Of a stretch of DNA of 64,000 nt, positions 17,456 to 25,887 are shown piece after piece. How positions within the stretch are numbered: the stretch's first letter is position 1; every line of letters starts with the position of its first letter. Source of the DNA: Flavivirga jejuensis (GTDB lineage: Bacteria > Bacteroidota > Bacteroidia > Flavobacteriales > Flavobacteriaceae); NCBI RefSeq assembly GCF_030540765.1, contig NZ_JAUOEL010000007.1, positions 299,794 through 363,793 on the forward strand, in the 5' to 3' direction. Below the pieces are notes generated by a model. The model did not search any database and was not told the origin of the DNA. It saw nothing but the letters and a program-made list of their open reading frames with translations. The translations under genes were made by a program, and so were the position numbers.

Positions 17456-17913
17456 TATTTCCCACAAGCAGACTTCCTCCTAGTATCAATTAAATAAATA
17501 ATTTTCCACTGGTCACCATCCTTAAACAATTGAAAAGAATTAACACCACAATGACTAAATTCATCATTAAACCAAAACTCATAAGGTGTCCAAGCATTCG
17601 CCATATTACCATCCACTTGAATACTATAATCCAATAAACGTTCATCCCATTTTTGATCATCTGGTCTATTTGCTATAGTATTCATAAGCTTTTCAAAATC
17701 ATCAGTAACTAAAATATCTTTTCCTTCTTTATTTCTATAAGCCGTTTGTAAAAGTATTTTATCCATCATAACAGAGGTCATAAGTGCTGTATCTCCTTTA
17801 TGAAACCCTTCAAAAAAAGTATCTACTGCAGCTTTGACTTTAGCTTGCTCATCCTTTTGAGCATAAATAGTAGATGTAATTAAAACTAATAAATAGAATA
17901 TTGTTCGAGCCAT
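17455..17913 (-). CDS. Secreted SnoaL/NTF2-like protein
   Basis: A 152-residue exported protein from the start MARTIFYLLVLITSTIYAQ at 17913; an upstream in-frame extension of 16 codons would spoil the signal peptide, so it is rejected. The mature domain starts with a helix (EQAKVKAAVDTFFEGFHKGDTALMTSVM) and has ANAWTPYEFWFNDEFSHCGVNSFQLFKDGDQWKIIYLIDTR in the C-terminal half, the cone-shaped NTF2/SnoaL fold. Such proteins in Bacteroidota are small periplasmic enzymes or binding proteins of unknown substrate. Upstream lies a MITE-like element. Confidence 0.78.
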   Translation of the reverse strand: MARTIFYLLVLITSTIYAQKDEQAKVKAAVDTFFEGFHKGDTALMTSVMMDKILLQTAYRNKEGKDILVTDDFEKLMNTIANRPDDQKWDERLLDYSIQVDGNMANAWTPYEFWFNDEFSHCGVNSFQLFKDGDQWKIIYLIDTRRKSACGK

Positions 17914-17988
17914 AATACATAAATTTTCACTAAAGTAAAATAACATGTGTAATGACAACACACCTTAAAGAAAAGTTTAACATATATA

Positions 17989-18155
17989 CTTAGAGTCTGT
18001 TTAAAATTTCGTCAATTATTTTTTTATGCCCCTTTTTGCGCATTATTTCGTTAAAATTTTGAACCGTAACTGGGCTATGTTTAAAAATTTTGCCTTATAC
18101 TCCATCAAAAATAGCCTATAAAAATTCTAATCACAAAATCTTAAAAAGACTCTTA
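17989..18155. mobile_element. MITE-like element related to family B
   Basis: A 167-bp element with ends CTTAGAGTCTGTTTAAAATT and (reverse complement of the right end) TAAGAGTCTTTTTAAGATTT. Size and terminal sequence match family B (165 and 167 bp, CTTAGAAACTGTTTAA), while the interior differs, so it is a sister family. It lies 42 bp upstream of panB and could carry or disturb its promoter. Confidence 0.65.
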
Positions 18156-18196
18156 ATTCATTACTTTTACGTACTATTTAAAAATCAGAAAAAATT

Positions 18197-19015
18197 ATGT
18201 CTGTAGCTAAACAAGAATACAAGCGCATTACAGTAAAAACATTAGTTGATATGAAAGCCAATGGTGAAAAAATATCGATGCTAACAGCTTACGATTATAC
18301 CATGGCAAAAATTGTTGATGGTGCAGGTATAGATGTTATACTCGTTGGTGATTCTGCAAGTAATGTTATGGCTGGACATGAAACCACATTACCAATTACT
18401 TTAGATCAAATGATATATCATGCTTCTTCTGTAATTCGTGCTATATACCGTGCTTTAGTAGTTGTAGATTTACCTTTTGGTAGCTACCAAAGTGATCCCA
18501 AAGAAGCCTTACGATCTGCCATTAGAATTATGAAAGAAAGTGGTGCCCATTCCGTTAAATTAGAAGGAGGCAAAGAAATAAAAGAATCTATTAAACGCAT
18601 ATTAAATGCTGGTATTCCTGTAATGGGGCATTTAGGATTAACCCCACAATCCATATATAAATTTGGAACCTATACAGTAAGAGCCAAAGAAGAACAAGAA
18701 GCCCAACAACTTATTAACGATGCAAAAATGCTAGAACGCGTAGGTTGTTTCGCGATTGTACTTGAAAAAATACCTGCCAAACTAGCAAAACTAGTGGCCG
18801 AAAGCGTTAGCATTCCTATTATTGGCATTGGCGCTGGAAACGGTGTTGACGGACAAGTATTGGTATTACATGATATGTTAGGAATGACCCACGAGTTTAA
18901 TCCTCGTTTTTTACGTCGTTATATGAATTTATATGAAGATATGACCAGTGCCATCTCTAAATATGTTGACGATGTTAAAACCCTTGATTTTCCAAGTGAC
19001 AGTGAACAGTATTAG
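18197..19015 (+). CDS. panB: 3-methyl-2-oxobutanoate hydroxymethyltransferase
   Basis: A 272-residue TIM-barrel enzyme of pantothenate synthesis that transfers a hydroxymethyl group from methylene-tetrahydrofolate to ketoisovalerate. Clear motifs are [40 protein letters not shown] (metal and substrate aspartates), [17 protein letters not shown] and [20 protein letters not shown]. The length is typical. No other pan gene is nearby. It is followed after 43 bp by a pseudouridine synthase in the same direction. Confidence 0.96.
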   Translation: MSVAKQEYKRITVKTLVDMKANGEKISMLTAYDYTMAKIVDGAGIDVILVGDSASNVMAGHETTLPITLDQMIYHASSVIRAIYRALVVVDLPFGSYQSDPKEALRSAIRIMKESGAHSVKLEGGKEIKESIKRILNAGIPVMGHLGLTPQSIYKFGTYTVRAKEEQEAQQLINDAKMLERVGCFAIVLEKIPAKLAKLVAESVSIPIIGIGAGNGVDGQVLVLHDMLGMTHEFNPRFLRRYMNLYEDMTSAISKYVDDVKTLDFPSDSEQY

Positions 19016-19058
19016 TATCAGTGAGCAGTAAACAGTAAGTAAAATTATTCGTGGATTA

Positions 19059-19760
19059 GTGGTTAAAAAAATAATTTCTAATAAAAATAATCTTCAAATT
19101 TTATTCGAAGACAATCATATCATTATCGTAAATAAACGTGCTGGAGATATTGTACAAGGTGATAAAACGGGAGATAAGCCTTTAAGTGATGTCGTAAAAG
19201 AATACATTAAAGATAAGTACAATAAACCTGGAAATGTATATTTAGGAGTTGTACATCGTTTAGACAGACCTACAACTGGGCTTGTAATATTTGCAAAAAC
19301 GAGCAAAGTATTACCTAGGCTTAATAATTTATTCCTTTTAAAGGAGATAAAAAAAACATACTGGGCTGTTGTAAAAAAAGAACCTTCAAAAACGGAAGAC
19401 ACTTTAATCAATTGGTTAAAAAAGAATCCAAAAAACAATAAATCTACCGCTTATATAAAAGAAGTTAAAGACAGTAAAAAAGCCATTCTTCATTACAAAT
19501 TATTAAAAAAACTAGACAACTATTATTTACTTGAAATTAATTTAGAAACAGGCAGACACCACCAGATACGGTCACAACTGTCTAACATAGGGTGCGCCAT
19601 TAAAGGCGATCTAAAATATGGTTTTGATAGAAGTAATAAAGATGCCAGTATCCATTTACATGCCAGAGATATTGAGTTTATGCATCCAGTTAAAAAAGAA
19701 CTTATAAATATTTCTGCACCGCTGCCAAAAGATGCCATTTGGGATGCTTGTTTATCATAA
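19059..19760 (+). CDS. RluA-family RNA pseudouridine synthase
   Basis: A 233-residue pseudouridine synthase without an S4 domain. Translation would begin at GTG 19059 (VVKKIISNKNNLQILFEDNH). The catalytic motif is VVHRLDRPTTGLVIFAKT near residue 65, whose first aspartate is the nucleophile, and the C-terminal GRHHQIRSQLSNIG is the second RluA signature. The target RNA cannot be assigned. It lies between panB and an aldehyde dehydrogenase, all in the same direction, with gaps of 43 and 27 bp. Confidence 0.9.
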   Translation: MVKKIISNKNNLQILFEDNHIIIVNKRAGDIVQGDKTGDKPLSDVVKEYIKDKYNKPGNVYLGVVHRLDRPTTGLVIFAKTSKVLPRLNNLFLLKEIKKTYWAVVKKEPSKTEDTLINWLKKNPKNNKSTAYIKEVKDSKKAILHYKLLKKLDNYYLLEINLETGRHHQIRSQLSNIGCAIKGDLKYGFDRSNKDASIHLHARDIEFMHPVKKELINISAPLPKDAIWDACLS

Positions 19761-19787
19761 TTTGTATACCTTTATAAAAAACACTTT

Positions 19788-21167
19788 TTGAATAACATAC
19801 CTGAAATACTTTCAAAACAAAGAGCTTTTTTTAAGTCTCAAAAAACAAAAGATGTCTCTTACAGATTATCTCTTTTAAAGACGTTAAAACAAGAAATAGT
19901 ATCTAACGAACAAGCTATTTATAGCGCTCTTAAAAAGGATTTCAGAAAGCCAGAATTCGAAACTTTTATTAGTGAATATGGGCTCGTTATTTCTGAGCTG
20001 AACTTAGCTATTAAAAACCTAAAAAAGTGGACGAAGCCTAAACGAGTAAAATCGTCGATGCTCACATTTCCTTCTCGAGATTATATTTACAAAGAACCTT
20101 ACGGAAACATATTAATTATAGCGCCTTGGAATTATCCGTTTTTATTAGCCATAGAACCTTTAATTATGGCTATTGCAGCAGGAAACACTGCGATATTAAA
20201 ACCTAGCGAACTAACAAAACACACCTCGCAACTCATCACAGATATTATTCAAAAAACATGTCCAGAAACTGTTGCCATATCTATTGAAGGAGGTGTTGAA
20301 ACAGCTACAGAATTACTGGCTCAAAAATGGGATTATATCTTCTTTACAGGAAGTGTGTCTGTTGGAAAAATTGTGGCCCAAGCTGCTGCTAAATATATGA
20401 CACCCGTTACTTTAGAATTAGGAGGTAAATCACCTTGTATTATAGATGAAACAGTCGATTTAAAATTAGTTGCTCGTCGCATATCATGGGGTAAGTTTTT
20501 AAATGCTGGGCAAACATGTATTGCGGCCGATTACATCATTATAAAATCTAATATTAAAGAACCTTTTATTGAAGCTCTAAAAACCGAAATCATTAAAAGA
20601 TATGGTGTAAACCCAAAAGAATCACCCGATTTTCCGAGAATTATTAATAAAAAAAATGTTTTAAGACTGGCAGACATGCTAGAAGACTCTCAAGTTATTT
20701 TTGGTGGTCATATAGATGTCGAAACTTGTTATATAGCACCTACATTAGTTGATAATCCTAATTTGGATAGTAAAATAATGAGTGATGAAATTTTCGGACC
20801 TATTTTACCCATTCTAACTTATGATACAGAGCAAAATCTAGAGCACATTATTTGGAATTATGATAAGCCATTGGCGCTTTATGTGTTTTCAAACAATGAT
20901 GCTTTTATTAAACAAACCATTAAAAAATATAGCTTTGGTGGTGGTGTGATCAACGATTTATTAATCCATTTTGGAAACCACAGATTGCCTTTTGGAGGTG
21001 TAGGTGCCAGCGGTTTGGGAGCTTATCATGGAAAAACGGGTTTCGATACGTTTTCACATAATAAAGGCATATCGAAACGAGGAAACTGGACTGACCCTGG
21101 CGTAAGATACGCTCCTTATAAAGGGAAATTAGCCCTTTTAAAAAAAATGTTTAAGTATTTCTCTTAG
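19788..21167 (+). CDS. Aldehyde dehydrogenase (class 3-like)
   Basis: A 459-residue NAD(P)-dependent aldehyde dehydrogenase starting at TTG 19788 (LNNIPEILSKQ). It has PYGNILIIAPWNYPF, KPSELTKHT, FFTGSVSVGKIVAQAAA, TLELGGKSPCIID with the general-base glutamate, and NAGQTCIAADY with the catalytic cysteine near residue 239. The C-terminus KYFS and lack of an N-terminal extension match the ALDH3 group that oxidises medium-chain or aromatic aldehydes. A TTG start is unusual, but no better ATG lies near the conserved start. Confidence 0.92.
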   Translation: MNNIPEILSKQRAFFKSQKTKDVSYRLSLLKTLKQEIVSNEQAIYSALKKDFRKPEFETFISEYGLVISELNLAIKNLKKWTKPKRVKSSMLTFPSRDYIYKEPYGNILIIAPWNYPFLLAIEPLIMAIAAGNTAILKPSELTKHTSQLITDIIQKTCPETVAISIEGGVETATELLAQKWDYIFFTGSVSVGKIVAQAAAKYMTPVTLELGGKSPCIIDETVDLKLVARRISWGKFLNAGQTCIAADYIIIKSNIKEPFIEALKTEIIKRYGVNPKESPDFPRIINKKNVLRLADMLEDSQVIFGGHIDVETCYIAPTLVDNPNLDSKIMSDEIFGPILPILTYDTEQNLEHIIWNYDKPLALYVFSNNDAFIKQTIKKYSFGGGVINDLLIHFGNHRLPFGGVGASGLGAYHGKTGFDTFSHNKGISKRGNWTDPGVRYAPYKGKLALLKKMFKYFS

Positions 21168-21170
21168 GTA

Positions 21171-21971
21171 TTAGGGAATTGGATAATTTATTATCAATTG
21201 TACCCCTTCATTTGGTTTAGATAATAAATCTAGTTCTGCATGAATTAATGATGCCCTACTCTTCATGTTTATTAAACCAGATCCCTTTTCTATGTCATTA
21301 ATATCAAACCCCTTACCATCATCTGTCGCAGTAATTTTTAAGTTTTCTACTTGATATTCTATTGTTATAGTTAAGTTTTCTGCCTCAGAATATTTTACAG
21401 AATTAGACAAAAATTCTTGCAATATTCTAAAAATAATGATTTCATGCTTTCTGTCTGTGAAATCGATTTTCTCCCCTACTGTTTTAAGTTCCGCAGAAGT
21501 AAATTTCATCTTTTTAAGTCGATCCAATTCGTTAGTAATAGACTTTTCAAAACCAATATTTAAAACAACTTCATTATTTAATGTTTTTGAAAGCGCTCGT
21601 ACTTCAGACAAACTATTTTTAAGTGCATCAGAGGTATCTTTAAATTTTTCTTTCACATCATCGGCTACCTGCATTTTTAAAATACTTAACTGCATACTGG
21701 CAAATGATAATAACTGACCAACATTATCATGTAATTCCCAACCTATATTTTTAAGCGTTTGTTCTTGTATTTCGGTTTGAGCTTGCGCTATTTCTTCTTC
21801 AAAAGCTTGTTTTTGCTTTATTTTATCTAGTAATAATTTATTCTTTCTCTTTTGAAATACCATAAAAAAGATGACAACTAATGATGTTACAATTACTAAA
21901 ACAGTAATCATATATATTAGTAAATAGCGTTCTGAAGCTGTACTAGCTAGTCGTTCTCCGGTTTGCACCAT
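21171..21971 (-). CDS. Sensor histidine kinase, HisKA_3 type
   Basis: A 266-residue kinase with one membrane helix (residues 18-40, YLLIYMITVLVIVTSLVVIFFMVF), a coiled linker, then the phosphoacceptor region NIGWELHDNVGQLLSFASMQL (H in ELHDN) near residue 97. The ATPase domain has N-box FLSNSVKYSEAENL and G-box DDGKGFDINDIEKGSGLINM. NarL-type partners are expected, but no response regulator is encoded nearby. Its start overlaps the end of the membrane protein gene upstream by 25 bp, so the two are translationally coupled and probably form one receptor. Confidence 0.88.
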   Translation of the reverse strand: MVQTGERLASTASERYLLIYMITVLVIVTSLVVIFFMVFQKRKNKLLLDKIKQKQAFEEEIAQAQTEIQEQTLKNIGWELHDNVGQLLSFASMQLSILKMQVADDVKEKFKDTSDALKNSLSEVRALSKTLNNEVVLNIGFEKSITNELDRLKKMKFTSAELKTVGEKIDFTDRKHEIIIFRILQEFLSNSVKYSEAENLTITIEYQVENLKITATDDGKGFDINDIEKGSGLINMKSRASLIHAELDLLSKPNEGVQLIINYPIP

Positions 21972-22669
21972 ATTAAAGCAAAAGTGTAAGTTAAATACAT
22001 AAACATATTAGCAAATAAGAAAATTTGCCATCTTAAAAAAACAAAATTCAAATCTCGGTTAAGGTTTCCCACTTCATATACAAAATATGCATCATAAAAC
22101 ACCAATGGTGTTATAATCAACCACCAAATAAAAATGGTGAAGCTAATATAAAAATTTAAAGATCTATAAAAAGTTAATATTCTATCGCTTTGCAATACTT
22201 CAATAAAATAAAATACAGAACATAAAAAGATAATCATAGCTCCAAGTATACCTATAATTGGAAAAAATTGTTTGAAAAAAATATCCCAATTTAATCCTAT
22301 ATAAACAATTGAAAATAATAAAAATGCTAAAGCACTAAATTTTATAATAAGTCTAAAATTTTTGTTCTCTAATATTTTATAATAATAAAAACAAAAAAAC
22401 AGTATACCTCCTATTTGCCAATAAAATGTAGCCCACCAATGGTTTTTTTCAAAAATAGTCCCTATAAGAAAATCAAAAAAATTTCCAGGTGTAACGTACC
22501 GTGTATAAAAACTAAGGAAGTCACATATTGTTAGATATATTAAAAAGAATATAAAATATTTAGCAGCTGTAAGTTTGTACTTTTTATAAAGTAACAAACC
22601 TGTTACAGCTGCTAGTAATTCTGTTATAGAAGTAAGTATAAAATAATTTTGTTTTATGAATTCTTCCAT
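21947..22669 (-). CDS. Seven-helix membrane protein, partner of the sensor kinase
   Basis: A 240-residue protein with about seven membrane helices (FILTSITELLAAVTGLLLY, YFIFFLIYLTICDFLSFYT, WATFYWQIGGILFFCFYYY, FSALAFLLFSIVYIGLNW, IGILGAMIIFLCSVFYFIEVL, FYISFTIFIWWLIITPLVFY, IFLFANMFMYLTYTFALIW). No enzyme motif is seen. Its frame differs from that of the kinase, so this is not a simple broken fusion. A role as the sensing part of a split receptor kinase is inferred from the overlap. Confidence 0.72.
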   Translation of the reverse strand: MEEFIKQNYFILTSITELLAAVTGLLLYKKYKLTAAKYFIFFLIYLTICDFLSFYTRYVTPGNFFDFLIGTIFEKNHWWATFYWQIGGILFFCFYYYKILENKNFRLIIKFSALAFLLFSIVYIGLNWDIFFKQFFPIIGILGAMIIFLCSVFYFIEVLQSDRILTFYRSLNFYISFTIFIWWLIITPLVFYDAYFVYEVGNLNRDLNFVFLRWQIFLFANMFMYLTYTFALIWCKPEND

Positions 22670-22678
22670 ATTAAACTA

Positions 22679-23209
22679 TCAAGGATAGCCTCCATTACCT
22701 CCACCTCCTTGATTATTAGGAGGAATAGGCAGGTCTGTATCGTTTCCTCTAAAATTAAATGGGTTCATACTGGCTTCGGCATTCCTTTTTACACCCGTAG
22801 GTACCATAAACATAGTGGTCAAATTACATTTTTTAGATCCAGCTTCATGTCCATAAACACCTAAATAAATACGGTATCCAGTAATTTTATATTTTAAACT
22901 GTCTGCCTGTTTTTTAGAATATTTTAAATAATTTTTAATTTCTTTAGTAGACCACCATACAGAACGGTCGTCCATTGCGTGTCCTCCCTTTGCTGCACAA
23001 GAATCTACTGCTGCTTTTCGGTATTTAGTCCAATTGGTACTTAAAGTATCTCCATAAGCTTGCGTGATAAGCCCCTTAGGCTTTTCATAATTTTCAGCAA
23101 TTTCTAATTTTGTTTTCATTGAATCCACATCAGGATTTCTTGGACATAAATAATACGTTAATGCGGCTCCAGCAATGAAGCCCATAATAATGTAACTTAA
23201 TTTTTTCAT
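22679..23209 (-). CDS. Unknown membrane-anchored protein with glycine-rich tail
   Basis: A 176-residue protein with an N-terminal membrane helix (KKLSYIIMGFIAGAALTYYL). The domain following is soluble and contains GHAMDDRSVWWSTKEIKNYLKYSKKQADSLKYKITGYRIYLGVYG, and the end is proline/glycine-rich (PIPPNNQGGGGNGGYP). I do not recognise the family. It is 9 bp upstream of the seven-helix gene in the same direction, so it probably belongs to the sensor operon and may be its envelope-side component. Confidence 0.65.
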   Translation of the reverse strand: MKKLSYIIMGFIAGAALTYYLCPRNPDVDSMKTKLEIAENYEKPKGLITQAYGDTLSTNWTKYRKAAVDSCAAKGGHAMDDRSVWWSTKEIKNYLKYSKKQADSLKYKITGYRIYLGVYGHEAGSKKCNLTTMFMVPTGVKRNAEASMNPFNFRGNDTDLPIPPNNQGGGGNGGYP

Positions 23210-23316
23210 ATTTTGTTGGTTTGTTGGTTTGCTATGGTTAATAATTAGCTCCCCAAAAATAAGAAAAAGTTTTAACTCTGTAGCCTTTTTATCCTACTTG
23301 TTGTTTCTTATAAAAA

Positions 23317-23943
23317 TTACGAAGGAAAACCAAGTAAACCTCCCATGCCTACTGTAAATAACCAACATCCATAAATAGCATGTTCTATGGATACTAATAG
23401 TGTAGATTGTGTTTTTTTATAAGTTATTGCAAATAACAGTCCTCCAAAAAAAGTAAGAATAATCACTAAAATATTTTCAAAAAATATGTGTCCCAAGGAA
23501 AATATAATAGCATTTACAAAAATAAATAGCGATTCATTTTTAAATAAACTCTCATATCGTTGAAAATAAAAAGTCCTGTAAATTATTTCTTGTGGATATA
23601 CCGAAAAGAAGCTATAAACAAATAATATAAAAAGCCACAACTTCGGTTTCTTTAGCAATACACTAAATAACAAGCTACTTTCTGTTAAATAAACAAATAA
23701 TATAGTAAGAATTGCAATGGCTCCTAATTTAAAAATGGTTTGTTTCCAGAATAAATGCCATTTCAAGCCTGGCGTTATTTTAAACTTTTTCTTCTCAACC
23801 TTTAATAAAACATAAATAATATATAAAAAGCCTATTATACCAATAGCCATCTTGAGTTTTATCGAATAGTTAATAACAAAACTAACAGGTAATAGAATAA
23901 AAATAATAAAAAACTCAATCCCCTTGTAGATTGTTGTATTCAT
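23317..23943 (-). CDS. CPBP-family intramembrane metalloprotease
   Basis: A 208-residue protein with about six membrane helices. The three CPBP motifs are present: YPQEIIYRTFYF (E-x-x-x-R, with Q in place of the first glutamate), NAIIFSLGHIFFEN (F-x-x-x-H) and VSIEHAIYGCW with the last histidine. The family includes prenyl-protein proteases (Rce1) and bacteriocin self-immunity proteins; the substrate here is unknown. Transcribed after the Lrp gene on the same strand, 24 bp apart; a 21-bp repeat sits in that gap. Confidence 0.82.
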   Translation of the reverse strand: MNTTIYKGIEFFIIFILLPVSFVINYSIKLKMAIGIIGFLYIIYVLLKVEKKKFKITPGLKWHLFWKQTIFKLGAIAILTILFVYLTESSLLFSVLLKKPKLWLFILFVYSFFSVYPQEIIYRTFYFQRYESLFKNESLFIFVNAIIFSLGHIFFENILVIILTFFGGLLFAITYKKTQSTLLVSIEHAIYGCWLFTVGMGGLLGFPS

Positions 23944-23947
23944 ATTG

Positions 23948-23968
23948 AAAAAGTTTAAACCACTTCAT
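23948..23968. repeat. 21-bp direct repeat, left copy, flanking the lrp gene
   Basis: This copy and the one at 24618-24638 match at 20 of 21 positions (core AAAAAGTTTAAA then CACTTCAT). They lie on either side of the Lrp-family gene, one touching its stop codon, the other 20 bp before the methionine gamma-lyase-like gene. Confidence 0.6.
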
Positions 23969-24426
23969 TATATATTAATTGCCGTGGTATGTTTTACCTC
24001 ATTTATTACAAACATGCTATGTGTACTACCAATATGATTGATGGTCGTTAACTTTTTAACCATAAATTCACGAAAAGCTTGCATGTCTTTCACCAATACT
24101 TTTAATAAGTAGTCGTAATCACCACTAATATGATAACATTCTAACACCTCATTTATATTAGCGACTTCTTTTTCAAATTTTACGACGTATTCTTGGCTGT
24201 GTTGTATGAGTTTAATATGGCAGAAAGCTACAAAGGCCTTATCAACACGTTCCTTACTTACTAAAGCCACGTATCCATTAATATACCCTTCTCTTTCAAG
24301 CTTTTTTATACGCTCATAAACGGCCGTTACGGAAAGGTTTAATTTATTAGAAAGCTCCTTATTTGTTTGTTTACTATCTACTTGTAAATAATCTAGTAAT
24401 TTCCTATCAATGTCATCAAATATCAT
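23968..24426 (-). CDS. Lrp/AsnC-family transcriptional regulator
   Basis: A 152-residue regulator from MIFDDIDRKLLDYLQVDS at 24426; the frame is open nine codons further, but the family starts at this methionine. The N-terminal winged helix has KQTNKELSNKLNLSVTAVYERIKKLEREGYINGY, and the C-terminal RAM domain has ECYHISGDYDYLLKVLVKDM for amino-acid binding. It is divergent from a PLP enzyme of sulfur amino-acid metabolism, the standard arrangement of a local Lrp regulator and its target. Confidence 0.93.
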   Translation of the reverse strand: MIFDDIDRKLLDYLQVDSKQTNKELSNKLNLSVTAVYERIKKLEREGYINGYVALVSKERVDKAFVAFCHIKLIQHSQEYVVKFEKEVANINEVLECYHISGDYDYLLKVLVKDMQAFREFMVKKLTTINHIGSTHSMFVINEVKHTTAINI

Positions 24427-24617
24427 AATCGAAAAATTTTCATCAAGATACATTAAAGCGCAGATATATCAATATATTAATCTATAATTATAAAATATAA
24501 TAGTTTTATTTTCTAAATAATCAAACATTCATTGTTTTACAATCTTACTTTGTTGAATTTTGTAATGAAAATCGTTTAAGCTTTTTTGATTGAAGCATTT
24601 CTTACGATTCATTATTA

Positions 24618-24638
24618 AAAAAGTTTAAATCACTTCAT
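24618..24638. repeat. 21-bp direct repeat, right copy
   Basis: Twenty of 21 bases match 23948-23968. The position just before the PLP-enzyme start codon (24658) suggests a binding site for the Lrp-type regulator or a promoter part; this is inference. Confidence 0.6.
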
Positions 24639-24657
24639 ATATAAAAAATAAAACATT

Positions 24658-25887
24658 ATGGCTTTTAAACCAGCAAATAGTATACAAGACTTACAATATT
24701 TTGGTGAATTTGGAGGTGTAAATCCTTCTATTTCTGACTCTTCGACTTATACATTCTTATCTGCAAAAACTATGTTTGACACCTTTGAGGGGAATGCAGA
24801 TGGTTGTTATTTATATTCACGTCATTCCTCACCTTCAAATTTATATTTAGGAGAAGCATTAGCTGCTATGGAAGGCACAGAGACTGCTAATGTTTCTGCC
24901 TCTGGAATGGGAGCCATCACACCAGTATTATTACAACTATGCGGTGCTAGAGATCATATAATCTCTAGTAGAACTATATATGGTGGTACTTATGCGTTTT
25001 TAAAAAACTTTATGCCTCGTTTTAATATCGAAACATCTTTTGTAGACATTACGAATTTGGAAATTGTTGAAAATGCCATTACTGAAAACACCAAAGTATT
25101 GTATTGCGAATCTGTAAGCAATCCACTTTTAGAAGTAGCAGATATTAAGGGCTTAGCAGATATTGCTAAAAGACACCATTTAAAATTGGTCGTAGACAAT
25201 ACATTTTCTCCGCTATCAATATCTCCAGCAAAATTAGGTGCAGATATTGTAATACATAGTTTAACAAAGTTTATTAACGGATCTAGCGATACCGTTGGAG
25301 GTGTTGTTTGTGGTACTCAAGAGTTTATAAATGATTTGCGTAATGTGAATGATGGCGCATCCATGCTACTAGGGTCTACTATGGACAGTTTAAGAGCGTC
25401 TTCCGTTTTAAAAAACTTAAGAACATTGCATATTAGAATGCAACAACATAGCCATAATGCTACTTATTTAGCCGAAAAATTTGAAACCGATGGTTTAAAA
25501 ACAGTATATCCTGGATTAGAATCGCATCCATCACATAAACTATTTAAAAGTATGATGAATGAAAAATATGGTTTTGGAGGTATGTTAACTATTGATGTGG
25601 GTTCTTTAGATAAAGCTAACGAACTTATGGAAATGATGCAAGATAAAAACTTAGGGTATTTGGCCGTAAGCTTAGGGTTTTACAAAACACTTTTTAGCGC
25701 TCCTGGAAGTTCAACATCGTCTGAAATACCTGAAAGTGAGCAAAAAAAAATGGGCTTAAGTGATGGCTTAATACGCTTTTCCATAGGGTTAGATGCAGAT
25801 ATTGAACGTACCTACCAAACCATGCGAACATGCATGGAAACGCTTAATATTCTTGAGCCCAAATTAGAAACCGTTAAATCCCTTTAA
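24658..25887 (+). CDS. PLP-dependent Cys/Met lyase, methionine gamma-lyase-like
   Basis: A 409-residue member of the Cys/Met metabolism PLP family. The phosphate/substrate loop YLYSRHSSPSNLYLGEALAAMEGTE and SGMGAITPVLLQL are near residues 60-100, ESVSNPLLEVADI near 160, the aspartate VVDNTFSPL near 180, and the Schiff-base lysine is K204 in HSLTKFINGSSD. The family also holds cystathionine gamma-synthase and O-acetylhomoserine sulfhydrylase, so the exact reaction is open. Divergent Lrp control fits catabolic methionine gamma-lyase. It overlaps the convergent metal-hydrolase gene by 14 bp. Confidence 0.85.
   Translation: MAFKPANSIQDLQYFGEFGGVNPSISDSSTYTFLSAKTMFDTFEGNADGCYLYSRHSSPSNLYLGEALAAMEGTETANVSASGMGAITPVLLQLCGARDHIISSRTIYGGTYAFLKNFMPRFNIETSFVDITNLEIVENAITENTKVLYCESVSNPLLEVADIKGLADIAKRHHLKLVVDNTFSPLSISPAKLGADIVIHSLTKFINGSSDTVGGVVCGTQEFINDLRNVNDGASMLLGSTMDSLRASSVLKNLRTLHIRMQQHSHNATYLAEKFETDGLKTVYPGLESHPSHKLFKSMMNEKYGFGGMLTIDVGSLDKANELMEMMQDKNLGYLAVSLGFYKTLFSAPGSSTSSEIPESEQKKMGLSDGLIRFSIGLDADIERTYQTMRTCMETLNILEPKLETVKSL

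Noticed and set aside
21947-22669. Seven-helix protein and kinase as one gene broken by a frameshift
   Set aside because: The kinase has its own start and membrane helix and the membrane protein ends cleanly after its last helix; overlap of two genes explains the data better, though fused homologues would change this.
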